From assembly GCA_038235385.1 (NCBI GenBank), contig JBBSTY010000163.1, forward strand, positions 1 through 8,192: DNA of 8,192 nucleotides, given 5' to 3'. Numbering within the stretch: position 1 is the stretch's first letter; every line of letters starts with the position of its first letter. Source of the stretch: JBBSTY01 sp038235385 (lineage in GTDB: Bacteria; Actinomycetota; Acidimicrobiia; Acidimicrobiales; Acidimicrobilacustridaceae). Below the pieces are notes generated by a model that was not told the origin of the DNA, made no database searches, and saw only the letters and a program-made list of their open reading frames with translations. The position numbers and the translations under genes are program-made. Below, one piece after another: positions 1 through 6,555 of the stretch.

Positions 1-347
1 ACGACCTGCTACCGGACCATCGTCTGAAGTTCTCGGTGTCGCTCGAGCCGATCGGTCGGGTGTCGACGTACTGGCGTCCGGCGATCACCGAGACGCTCCA
101 CACCCACCTGGCCGGCGCGCTCGTGATCGACCTGCTGCCGGCTGAGCATGCCGGGGCCTGGACACCGGACCCGACGGTGCTCACCCACCTCAGGGTGCGC
201 CTCGTCGGTCGGGCCGGACAGGCCGGGGGCCACGTCGCCAAGGCGGCCAAGGGTCGACTGGCGCGGTCGCTGCTGCGCAGCGCCGACCCCGAGCGGGCCC
301 TGCGTCGCTGGCGCGATCCCGAGTTCCGCGCCGAGGTCGTGCGGTGA
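1..347 (+). CDS. yaaA: YaaA/UPF0246 family peroxide-stress protein, C-terminal part (5' truncated)
   Basis: The frame is open from the left edge (first complete codon at base 3) to a TGA at 345-347, so about 115 C-terminal residues of a family that is usually about 250 residues long are present. Three blocks can be matched from memory to YaaA: PDHRLKFSVSL to the family's 'PYRLEMG' block, then STYWRPAITETL to its 'LYxFWgdxIT..L' block and VIDLLPAEHAGAW to 'NLASxEY'. The later HVAKAAKGRLARSLL matches the basic 'KKARGLMxRF' segment. In E. coli, YaaA is induced by OxyR, lowers free intracellular iron during peroxide stress and is reported to bind DNA. That role is family knowledge and is not visible here. 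The GTG at 36 is internal, because homology continues upstream of it. The gene converges on the beta-propeller lipoprotein gene with only 25 bp between stop codons and no obvious terminator. Confidence 0.82.
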   Translation, partial: DLLPDHRLKFSVSLEPIGRVSTYWRPAITETLHTHLAGALVIDLLPAEHAGAWTPDPTVLTHLRVRLVGRAGQAGGHVAKAAKGRLARSLLRSADPERALRRWRDPEFRAEVVR

Positions 348-372
348 CGACCAGTGGCCGCCGACGCCTCGA

Positions 373-1734
373 TCAGCGCATGTTGCCGGTGTGGCCGAAG
401 GAGAACCGCCCCGGCTGGGGCCAGACCGTGAGGCCGTGGGGGTTCTGGCCGACCTTGATGCGGTTGATCAGCTCGCCCTTCTCGGTGTCGAAGACGTACA
501 CCTCGTCGTCGTAGCGACCTCCGAGCCAGAGCTGCTTGCCGTCCGCGGTGAGGTTGCCCATGTCCGGGCTGCCGTTGCCCGGAACCACCCACTCGTCGAC
601 CACGGTGCGGGAGGCGAAGTCGAGCACAGCGATGCTTCCCTTGGCCTTGCCCTTGAAGCTGCCGGGCGCAGGGATGGCGTTGGTGCCGCGGTTCACGACG
701 TAGAGGCTCTTGCCATCGCGGCTCGGGTAGAGCCCGTGCGCGGCCACCCCGGTTCGGATGAACCCGACCTGTGCGAGGGTGTCGGGGTCGACCAGGTACA
801 CCCCGTCGGTGATCAGGTCGGCGATGTAGAAGACCTTGCCGTCGTTGGACAGCCGGACGTCCTGCGGCTGGGCGATCTTCTTGATCGGGTTGGCCTTGCC
901 GCTCTGGCTGATGTCGATCAGCAACGAGCCGACCACCTCGCGCTTGGCGATGTCGACCTTGATCATGCGACCGTCGAACTCGCACGTGGCGATGAAGAAC
1001 CGTCCGTCGATCGTGTAGTCGAGGTGGTTGAGCCCGTTGCAGTCGGTCTGGAGCGACGAGCGGACGGCGAAGGTGTTGGGGTCGACGAAGTCGAAGCGCT
1101 GCTCGGCCTCGGCCACGACGATCCCCTCGCTCCCGTCGGGGGTGAAGTAGAGGTTGTAGGGATCGTCGACCGGGATGGCGGCGTCGGGCTTGCCGGTGAG
1201 GGGATCGATGGGGACGATCGAGTTGCCCGAGTTGTTGAGGACGTAGAGCTTCTTCATGTCGTAGGACGGCACGACGTGCTGAGGGATGAACCCGGTGGGG
1301 TAGGTGTCGATCACCTCCATCGTGGCGGGATCGATCACGGTGACGTTCCCGCTGATCTCGTTCGGGACGTAGACCCGGAAGAGCGAACCCTCGGTGGCGG
1401 GGTTGATGTTGTCGGCCCCGGCCTCGCTGTAGATGTTCGAGGGGTCCACGACCGGAGGCATCCCGGCGATCGTGTCGATGCCCGACCCGGTGTCGAGCGA
1501 CGGGTCCCCGGATCCGTCGCCGGCACCGCCATCGGGTGCCACGCCGTTGGGCGACTCCTGGCGACCATCGTCGGCCGCCACCGTCGGATCCTCCCCCTGG
1601 CCGCAGGAGACGATGGCGGTGAGCACGACGGCCGCGAGCAGCACCGTCACGACTGCCCGCAGACGACGCCGGGGGCGCGTGGCGCGTGCACCGGTCGTGG
1701 TGGGCGATGGGTCAGGTACGCGAGGCAGTGACAT
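373..1734 (-). CDS. Secreted lipoprotein with YVTN/YncE-type beta-propeller repeats
   Basis: A 453-residue protein that starts at the ATG at 1734. An arginine-rich n-region (RPRRRLR, about 20-26) is followed by a hydrophobic stretch (about 27-43) and a lipobox I-V-S-C with Cys44, so export and lipidation at the outer face of the membrane are predicted. Residues 45-95 form an Asp/Gly/Pro-rich flexible linker. From about 118 to the end there are repeated propeller blades of the form 'lYV.N...g.v.viDp.t..v': YVPNEISGNVTVIDP (122-136), LYVLNNSGNSIVPIDP (163-178), FYIADLITDGVYLVDP (302-317), LYVVNRGTN (344-352) and LWLGGRYDDEVYVFDT (402-417). The motif HGL occurs twice (333-335, 433-435), and Cys232/Cys251 could form a disulfide. 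The extreme C terminus GHTGNMR looks conserved-type. The YncE/YVTN fold is shared by lactonase-like, cytochrome-d1-like and adhesin-like proteins, so no reaction can be assigned. The start is chosen because it gives a complete lipoprotein signal. The frame stays open upstream only because of GC bias. The ribosome-binding site is weak (GGAA very close to the ATG). Confidence 0.88.
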   Translation of the reverse strand: MSLPRVPDPSPTTTGARATRPRRRLRAVVTVLLAAVVLTAIVSCGQGEDPTVAADDGRQESPNGVAPDGGAGDGSGDPSLDTGSGIDTIAGMPPVVDPSNIYSEAGADNINPATEGSLFRVYVPNEISGNVTVIDPATMEVIDTYPTGFIPQHVVPSYDMKKLYVLNNSGNSIVPIDPLTGKPDAAIPVDDPYNLYFTPDGSEGIVVAEAEQRFDFVDPNTFAVRSSLQTDCNGLNHLDYTIDGRFFIATCEFDGRMIKVDIAKREVVGSLLIDISQSGKANPIKKIAQPQDVRLSNDGKVFYIADLITDGVYLVDPDTLAQVGFIRTGVAAHGLYPSRDGKSLYVVNRGTNAIPAPGSFKGKAKGSIAVLDFASRTVVDEWVVPGNGSPDMGNLTADGKQLWLGGRYDDEVYVFDTEKGELINRIKVGQNPHGLTVWPQPGRFSFGHTGNMR

Positions 1735-1871
1735 GGGTTCCGTTTGCAGAGGTGGGGGCCGGTCGATTCTCGCGCGGGAGTCCGTCGATCCGGGACCACC
1801 CCACCGGGCTGCGCCGTCGCGTCGAACGACGGTGACCGCTGTGCGGGCCGGATCGGTGGGAAGCTCTGGAC
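1735..1871. promoter_or_regulatory. Divergent intergenic region between lipoprotein and DUF305 genes
   Basis: These 137 bp separate two divergent start codons and must hold both promoters, or one shared control region. I see no convincing -35/-10 pair. A GAGAAT on the minus strand (plus-strand 1767-1772, attctc) is a weak -10 candidate for the lipoprotein gene. GGGAAG at 1858-1863, 8 nt before the ATG at 1872, is a plausible ribosome-binding site for the DUF305 gene. A perfect 8-bp inverted repeat, CGATCCGG (1786-1793) and CCGGATCG (1848-1855), brackets 54 bp and could be paired operator half-sites, although chance is possible at this GC content. Confidence 0.35.
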
Positions 1872-2612
1872 ATGGTCGCCGCCGGCGAGAGCCAGATCGA
1901 ACCTGCTCTGGACCTCGACGACCAGCGACCGACCGGTGTGGACCGGGGGGGTCCACCCGGGCACGGGCAGGCGCGGTCGGACCGACGGCGCCTGCTCGTG
2001 CTCGCGGCACCGGTGGTCCTGGTGGCGGTGGTCCTCGTCGCCGGAGCCGTCGGCTTCGGCCTCGGATCGGGGTCGGCCGAACCGGTCGGCGACGCGGAGC
2101 CGTCGACGGTGAACACCCTTCGTCCCCAACCGGTCGACGTCGGGTTCGCCGCCGACATGTACGACCACCACGAGCAGGCGGTGCAGATGTCGTTGATGGT
2201 CATGGACAAGACCACCAACCCCGGCGTCCGGGCGCATGCCATCGCCATCGCGGTCGGGCAACGGCGCGAGTCCGGCCTGTTCCAGCAGTTCCTCATCGAT
2301 CGGGGCATCGAGTTCAGCGACCCGCAGCGAACCGTGATGGCGTGGATGGGCGAGCCGACGCCTGCGGCCGACATGCCCGGCATGGCGTCGGCCGACGAGT
2401 TGGTGGCGCTCAACGCGGCCGAGGGCGACGACGCCGACCGGCTCTTCCTGGATCTGATGATCCGCCACCACGATGGCGGCATCCACATGGCGGCGTTCGC
2501 TCGGGAGCACGCCGAGACCCAGTCGATGCGCGATCTCGCTGCTCGGATCGAACTGAGCCAGCAGCGCGAGGTCAACGATCTCGAGGTGCTCCGGGCCGAG
2601 ATCGGCGACTGA
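1872..2612 (+). CDS. Membrane-anchored DUF305 domain protein
   Basis: A 246-residue protein. A charged cytoplasmic N terminus (1-40, ending RSDRRR) leads into one hydrophobic helix (about 41-64), with the rest predicted outside the membrane. The DUF305 domain spans about 88-244. Its two signature helices are DMYDHHEQAVQMS (95-107, His99-His100) and DLMIRHHDGGIHMA (194-207, His199-His200, Met206). A methionine-containing segment, DMPGMASADEL (167-177), lies between them, as usual for the family. DUF305 is a ferritin-like four-helix fold found in exported proteins, often near copper-resistance genes, and CopM of cyanobacteria is a copper-binding relative. The His/Met clusters here fit soft-metal binding, but metal identity is inference. 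The ATG at 1872 has GGGAAG 8 nt upstream. A GTG at 1938 is an alternative start that would still keep the membrane anchor. The gene is divergent from the beta-propeller lipoprotein gene, whose product is also extracytoplasmic, so the two may share regulation. Confidence 0.9.
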   Translation: MVAAGESQIEPALDLDDQRPTGVDRGGPPGHGQARSDRRRLLVLAAPVVLVAVVLVAGAVGFGLGSGSAEPVGDAEPSTVNTLRPQPVDVGFAADMYDHHEQAVQMSLMVMDKTTNPGVRAHAIAIAVGQRRESGLFQQFLIDRGIEFSDPQRTVMAWMGEPTPAADMPGMASADELVALNAAEGDDADRLFLDLMIRHHDGGIHMAAFAREHAETQSMRDLAARIELSQQREVNDLEVLRAEIGD

Positions 2613-2674
2613 GACTCGTTTGGGCGTGCTGTCCGTGCGGTCGTGTGCCGATGGTGGCGTCGATGGACCCGGAT

Positions 2675-2691
2675 GCGTCGGGTTCCGACGC
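2675..2691 (+). terminator. GC-rich hairpin downstream of the DUF305 gene (possible terminator or operator)
   Basis: GCGTCGG (2675-2681), a GTT loop, and CCGACGC (2685-2691) form a perfect 7-bp stem 62 bp after the DUF305 stop. There is no clear T-tract after it, so it is not a classical intrinsic terminator, although high-GC actinobacteria often use such stems. It also lies just upstream of where a -35 element for the following acyltransferase gene would sit, so an operator role is equally possible. Confidence 0.35.
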
Positions 2692-2714
2692 TGGCGTGTT
2701 GCCCGATGGCCCTC

Positions 2715-2720
2715 TAGGTT
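2715..2720 (+). promoter_or_regulatory. Candidate -10 box TAGGTT for leaderless acyltransferase transcript
   Basis: TAGGTT fits the actinobacterial TAnnnT -10 consensus and ends exactly 6 nt before the ATG at 2727. A transcription start at or within a base of the start codon would follow, giving a leaderless mRNA. This agrees with the absence of a Shine-Dalgarno sequence before this ATG. No good -35 hexamer is visible 16-19 bp upstream. Leaderless genes are common in actinobacteria. The assignment here rests on spacing and motif only. Confidence 0.5.
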
Positions 2721-2726
2721 CTGTCG

Positions 2727-3428
2727 ATGCTTCACCGGGAATCGATCCCCGACACCATGAGGACGCGGTGGCGTCGGGCGCGGCTCAACCTCACGGGCGA
2801 TGCGGTCCGGTGGGCCTGGGACCGTGCCCAGCAGGTGGGGGCCATCGGCCCGACCTCGAGGAAGGCACAGGGGTTCGGCCGCTTCGGTGACGGGTCGGTG
2901 ATCTGCTTCCCGACCGAGACCATCGTCAACGAGTACGCCATCGCCATCGGGTCGGGCACCGTCATCGCGCCCTACGTCGCCCTGTCCGCGGGGTGGGGCC
3001 CCGGCCAAGCCGATCTGCCACGGGGGCTGGTCACCATCGGCGATCGGTGCCTGATCGGGCGCGGCAGCAGCATCGTCGGACACGCCTCGATCGTCATCGG
3101 CGACGACGTGTGGACGGGCAAGGACGTCCACATCACCGACATGAACCACGGCTACGACGATCTCGACCTGCCCATCGGGCGCCAGCACCAGCCCGCGGGT
3201 CCCATCGAGATCGGGTCGGGTTCGTGGCTGGGACACGGGTCGTCGGTGCTGTCGGGTGCCCGGATCGGCCGGCACTGCGTGATCGGGGCCGGCAGCGTCG
3301 TCACCGGCACCATCCCCGACAACAGCGTCGCCGTGGGTGTCCCTGCTCGGGTCATCCGCCACTTCGAGCCGGGCGAGGGGTGGATCCCCACCGCGCCGGC
3401 CATGCGTCTGGCGGCGACCCCGACCTGA
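2727..3428 (+). CDS. Left-handed beta-helix (hexapeptide repeat) O-acyltransferase, WbbJ/NodL-like
   Basis: A 233-residue protein, probably a cytoplasmic trimer that transfers an acetyl or other acyl group from acyl-CoA to a sugar hydroxyl. Imperfect hexapeptide repeats ([IV]-G-x-x-x-x) run from about residue 72 to 207, including AIAIGSGTVIAPYV, VTIGDRCLIGRGSSIVG, IVIGDDVWTGKDVHI, IEIGSGSWLGHGSSV and ARIGRHCVIGAGSVV. The loop DMNHGYDDLDLPIGRQ (138-153) matches the family's protruding loop, with His141 as the likely catalytic base. The C terminus has the usual SVAVGVPARVIR (200-211). The N-terminal 45 residues are basic and not recognised. The ATG at 2727 is preferred because of the -10 box 6 nt before it. 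The ATG at 2757 (Met11) is the alternative. Acceptor unknown; the glycosyltransferase and methyltransferase genes nearby on the other strand suggest a glycan or glycolipid. Confidence 0.88.
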   Translation: MLHRESIPDTMRTRWRRARLNLTGDAVRWAWDRAQQVGAIGPTSRKAQGFGRFGDGSVICFPTETIVNEYAIAIGSGTVIAPYVALSAGWGPGQADLPRGLVTIGDRCLIGRGSSIVGHASIVIGDDVWTGKDVHITDMNHGYDDLDLPIGRQHQPAGPIEIGSGSWLGHGSSVLSGARIGRHCVIGAGSVVTGTIPDNSVAVGVPARVIRHFEPGEGWIPTAPAMRLAATPT

Positions 3429-3458
3429 GCAGTTCCCCGGATCAGTTCCGGTGGTTCC

Positions 3459-3480
3459 GGGTCCGGGACCGGTCGGACCC
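3459..3480. terminator. Hairpin between convergent genes, possible bidirectional terminator
   Basis: GGGTCCG (3459-3465), 8-nt loop GGACCGGT, and CGGACCC (3474-3480) form a perfect 7-bp stem in the 103-bp gap between two convergent stop codons. The stem works on either strand, and the position is right for a bidirectional terminator. No T-tract follows in either direction, so Rho dependence or pausing may be needed. Confidence 0.4.
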
Positions 3481-3531
3481 CCACGTACGCCGCGATGCGT
3501 GCGGTCGTGGCGAGGGCTGGACCGCCGGCCG

Positions 3532-4572
3532 TCAGGTTCGCCCGGGCGCGCCGAAGGATTCGAGCACGTGGGGATCGAGGCGGCGACGCAGCACCGTGTC
3601 GAGCGCCGGTCGAACCGCGGCGGCGAGGGCCGGGTTGGCGTAGGCGACCCACGTGACGGCACTCGTCGTGTCGAGCGGCGATCGGAGCGGACGTCCCCAG
3701 GGGTCCTCGAGGATGCCGCCCGCCTCGATGAGGAGCAGCCCGGTGCACACGTCGTACGGATGGGCGACCGGTGGACCATCGAGGCCGAGTTGGGCGAGGG
3801 CGAGCGGACGGAGGTCGCCGACGAGTCGGTCGCGGCCGGTCATGACGTCATGGATCTGCCCTGCGCTGCACAGGTACTGGTCCTCGAAGACGGCGCGTCC
3901 TCGGGGACCGGGCGGGATCAGCAGCTCCCAGAGGTCCTCGTCGATGCTGGCCAGGAGGGCCTTGGCATCGGGCAGTGCGTGCGCGAACGAGGCGAACCCA
4001 TGGGTGAGCTCGGACGATGACGTCGGCCGGTCGTGGAGCGCGACGCGAGCGCCGGAGCGCACGTCCTGGCCCGTTGCGACGAGACCGCGACCCCGGACGG
4101 CGCTGTACTGGTCGGCTCGCCACTGCTTCACGACCGGGATCTCGACCATCGCCGCGACGACGATGTCCTGGAGTCCGAGGTGGGCGCCCGCACCCGGAGC
4201 GATCGCGGTCAGGACCCAGGCCGGTCGCTTGTCGAACATCAGGTTGCGGGTTCCGTCGATGGGGTCGATGACACACGTCCACACCAGGTCGGCCAGACCG
4301 GTGTTCGGCGGGAACGTGACCATCCGATGGTCGTCGATCCCCTCCATGACGAGGCGAACCGGCTCATCGGCGGACCAGCGCTCGGCGAACCACTCGAGGA
4401 CGGCATCGTCGCCGACGCGGTCGATGCCGTAGATCACGTCGGCCTCGACCTCGTCGACCACCTCGGTGAGCGAACGGTGAGCGCTCGACGTCCGGGCGGC
4501 GATGACCGCATCGCGCAGGTGCTCGCCGAGTTCGAGGAGGAGGGTTCGGAGCTGCTCGGGATCAGAGGCCAC
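3532..4572 (-). CDS. Inositol monophosphatase (FIG superfamily) family protein
   Basis: A 346-residue protein from the GTG at 4572. IMPase-fold enzymes are Mg2+-dependent, Li+-sensitive phosphatases acting on inositol phosphate, fructose-1,6-bisphosphate, histidinol phosphate or PAP. Visible motifs are the metal-binding DPIDGT (103-108) and the second metal motif YDVCTGLLLIEAGG (273-286, Asp274). LVMEGIDD (74-81) contains the glutamate that aligns with the family's Glu-Glu pair, reduced here to one Glu. The N-terminal helix has an acidic DEVEADVIYGID stretch (about 40-51). The length is greater than the roughly 260-280 residues of classical IMPases, with an insertion between motifs (about 150-245), so the substrate may differ. 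A TTG at 4593 could add 7 residues. GTG is preferred because CAGACT, a weak -10-like hexamer, ends 6 nt before it, mirroring the acyltransferase gene. The gene lies 81 bp downstream of the methyltransferase on the same strand and could be part of that operon. Confidence 0.85.
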   Translation of the reverse strand: MASDPEQLRTLLLELGEHLRDAVIAARTSSAHRSLTEVVDEVEADVIYGIDRVGDDAVLEWFAERWSADEPVRLVMEGIDDHRMVTFPPNTGLADLVWTCVIDPIDGTRNLMFDKRPAWVLTAIAPGAGAHLGLQDIVVAAMVEIPVVKQWRADQYSAVRGRGLVATGQDVRSGARVALHDRPTSSSELTHGFASFAHALPDAKALLASIDEDLWELLIPPGPRGRAVFEDQYLCSAGQIHDVMTGRDRLVGDLRPLALAQLGLDGPPVAHPYDVCTGLLLIEAGGILEDPWGRPLRSPLDTTSAVTWVAYANPALAAAVRPALDTVLRRRLDPHVLESFGAPGRT

Positions 4573-4653
4573 TGCGGGAGTCTGGCACCGCAACGTCTCG
4601 AGGTGGACGGCGTCGTGCCCGGTCGGACCCGACGTCGCGCGTCGATGACGTGG
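4573..4653 (-). promoter_or_regulatory. Spacer between methyltransferase and phosphatase genes, weak leaderless promoter candidate
   Basis: Reading on the minus strand, CAGACT (plus-strand 4579-4584) ends 6 nt before the GTG at 4572. It has the A at position 2 and the T at position 6 that matter most in a -10 box, but it lacks the first T. No Shine-Dalgarno sequence precedes either possible start. Only weak, short inverted repeats (around 4622-4645) are seen, so read-through from the upstream operon cannot be excluded. Confidence 0.25.
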
Positions 4654-6555
4654 TCAGTCCTTCCGGGCGAGCAGGCGGTAGGTGTTCGAGCCGCCGGCGC
4701 GTCGTGAGACGACCGGGGCGATCGCCCGGTCGAGGAAGAGCGCAGCGACCATGACGGGCGCGAGGGCGGTGAAGCACGAGGCGCGACGGAGGCGGTCGTA
4801 CCACCTGACGGGCGCCCGCCACGGCTTGGCCGGAGGACCGGCGATCCGGTTGGTGAGCAGCATCAGGCCGAAGGCGAGATCGACCGGCTGGTGGGCCGGG
4901 CCGCGCTCGGTCGCGACGACGGTGAACCCCCGGTCGGTGAGGAGCCGACGGAGGTTGTCGACCGACACGAAGTGTTGGTGCTGGGGTTGGAACCACGGTC
5001 CCCACATCCAGCCGAGCACGCGGCCGTAGCGGCATTCGGGGTCGGGAACCTCGACGAGCAGGTGGCCACCGGACTCGAGCACGATCGCTGCCGCATCGAG
5101 CTCCTCGGCGGGCTCGCGGGTGTGTTCGAGGTAGTGGTGCATGCTGACGACGTCGTACGAGCCCGTGAGATCAGGTGCGAGCTCCGGGAAGAGCCCGACG
5201 TAGCTCCGGTCGATCCAGCCCCGGCGTTCGGCATCGATGATCCCCTCCGAGAGGTCGAGTCCGTCGAAGGTGACCTCGGGGAGGGAGCCGGCGGCGACGA
5301 GGCAGAAGTGGCCGTGACCGCCACCGACGTCGAGCCAACGTTTGGGGGTGGCGTGCGCCGTGACCAGGTCGACCCGGCCGCGGTAGGACGTGTCGTCGGA
5401 GCTGAACACGAACTCGAGCTGCTCGCCGCCCATGCCGTCGTAGAAGTCCCGGTAGTAGAAGTCGAGCCCCTCCAACGACAGTCGTGGGTTCTGGAAGATG
5501 TGCCCGCAGGCCTGGCACTCGTCGAGCTGGAACACGCCCGGTTTGAACTGCAGGAGATCGCCGACCCGCACGCGCGGCACCAGGTGAGCGTCCTGGCACA
5601 GGGCGCACGTGGCGCGGCGGGGCTCGAAGAAGCGGTTGATGCCGTCGGCGAGCAGTTCGTCGTAGATCGCCTCCTTGTCGGCGTCCGTCTCGCCGGTCTC
5701 GGAGTCGAGAGCTGGGTGCCACCGTCCCCGGACCGTGCGCGCGGCGCGGCGCAACCCGCGAGCGGGACGACCGAGCACGCCCCCGACATCGAGGTCGGCC
5801 GGTCGGACCGGAGCTCCGGCGAAGGCGATGTACGGCTGGACGAGATGGGCGGTCAGCGCGGCGAGCCCCCACGCAGGGGCGACGACCACGCCGGCAGCGA
5901 GGGTGGCGTACTGCACGACGGGGGTGGCCACGACGGCAGGCATGGCCTTCGAGTACAGCGCGGTGAGGTGGGCGCGGCGACGGCTCAGCTTCTCGGGCAC
6001 GGCGTGCAGACCCGGAACGACGGCGAGGTCGGTGCGTCGGGCCGCATGGCGCTTGAGCTCGGCGGTCACGTGCAGGTACTCGACCGGATCGAGGTCCTGG
6101 TGGTGTTCGAGGCCGGCGCGTTCGAGCACCGACCGGTGCGCCAACGTCGCCTGCTGGGGTCCGCGGCCGATCGTGAGGGGACTGCTCGCGTAGGTGGACG
6201 GATCGATGAACCGGATGGTCTCGTACGCTCGCTCGATGTCGAGGTCCGCCGGCACCAGATCGACGACGTCGAGGTCGTGGGCGCGGGCGTAGAGGCTCAC
6301 CGCACGTCGGCTCTCCTCGTCGAGCACGACCCCGGGCGCCGTGATGACGACGTGGTCGGGGTCGACGTCGGCGACCGTCCGCTCGGTGGGCTCGTCGCCG
6401 TCGAGCCCGCTCCTCGGCGCCGGCGCGACGGTGGCCAACGACGTGAGCCGAGCTCGCAGTCGCAGCCCGTTGGCGATGGTGCCCAGGGTGAGCACGACCC
6501 ACAGCCAACCGATTCGTCGGCGGGGGACCAGGGTCCGGAGGAGCTTCGCGATCAT
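4654..6555 (-). CDS. Membrane-associated class I SAM-dependent methyltransferase with unrecognised N-terminal half and four-Cys zinc-ribbon-like segment
   Basis: A 633-residue protein from the ATG at 6555. The start overlaps the glycosyltransferase stop (ATGA) and has AAGGA 8 nt upstream. A basic N terminus precedes a hydrophobic segment at about 16-30. Residues 60-200 are a soluble-looking region I do not recognise (HVVITAPGVVLDEESRRAV at 68-86). A second hydrophobic pair, about 206-248, follows. Four cysteines in two knuckles, CALC (317-320) and CQAC (347-350), 26 residues apart, resemble a zinc ribbon, as seen before the SAM domain in sugar C-methyltransferase-like and Methyltransf_23 proteins. 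The SAM domain begins with motif I LDVGGGHGHF (408-417), then DGLDLS (431-436) and YDVVSMHHYLEH (467-478). A C-terminal hydrophobic stretch (about 592-616) may be a membrane contact. Nucleophile and substrate are unknown. The operon suggests a glycosylated lipid or polyketide. The N-terminal region could be a degenerate GT-A-like or regulatory domain, but I see no DxD motif. Confidence 0.85.
   Translation of the reverse strand: MIAKLLRTLVPRRRIGWLWVVLTLGTIANGLRLRARLTSLATVAPAPRSGLDGDEPTERTVADVDPDHVVITAPGVVLDEESRRAVSLYARAHDLDVVDLVPADLDIERAYETIRFIDPSTYASSPLTIGRGPQQATLAHRSVLERAGLEHHQDLDPVEYLHVTAELKRHAARRTDLAVVPGLHAVPEKLSRRRAHLTALYSKAMPAVVATPVVQYATLAAGVVVAPAWGLAALTAHLVQPYIAFAGAPVRPADLDVGGVLGRPARGLRRAARTVRGRWHPALDSETGETDADKEAIYDELLADGINRFFEPRRATCALCQDAHLVPRVRVGDLLQFKPGVFQLDECQACGHIFQNPRLSLEGLDFYYRDFYDGMGGEQLEFVFSSDDTSYRGRVDLVTAHATPKRWLDVGGGHGHFCLVAAGSLPEVTFDGLDLSEGIIDAERRGWIDRSYVGLFPELAPDLTGSYDVVSMHHYLEHTREPAEELDAAAIVLESGGHLLVEVPDPECRYGRVLGWMWGPWFQPQHQHFVSVDNLRRLLTDRGFTVVATERGPAHQPVDLAFGLMLLTNRIAGPPAKPWRAPVRWYDRLRRASCFTALAPVMVAALFLDRAIAPVVSRRAGGSNTYRLLARKD

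Noticed and set aside
36..347. GTG at 36 as a complete small gene start
   Set aside because: YaaA-like residues continue upstream of this GTG to the window edge, so this is the tail of a longer gene.
148..1731. Long plus-strand open frame (527 codons) opposite the lipoprotein gene
   Set aside because: Low-complexity Val/Asp/Glu/Gly-rich antisense shadow. The minus strand encodes a lipobox and propeller repeats.
1735..2010. N-terminal extension of the lipoprotein frame by 92 codons
   Set aside because: The extension is Arg/Pro-rich with no domain, would bury the signal peptide inside the protein, and runs over the start of the DUF305 gene.
1433..2890. Plus-strand 485-codon frame
   Set aside because: It covers the divergent promoter region and the DUF305 gene in another frame, with only low-complexity Arg/Gly-rich translation.
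1647..3779. Minus-strand open frame of 710 codons across the DUF305 and acyltransferase genes
   Set aside because: It spans two well-supported plus-strand genes, is Arg/Pro/Asp-rich, and has no family motif. It is a GC-driven shadow.
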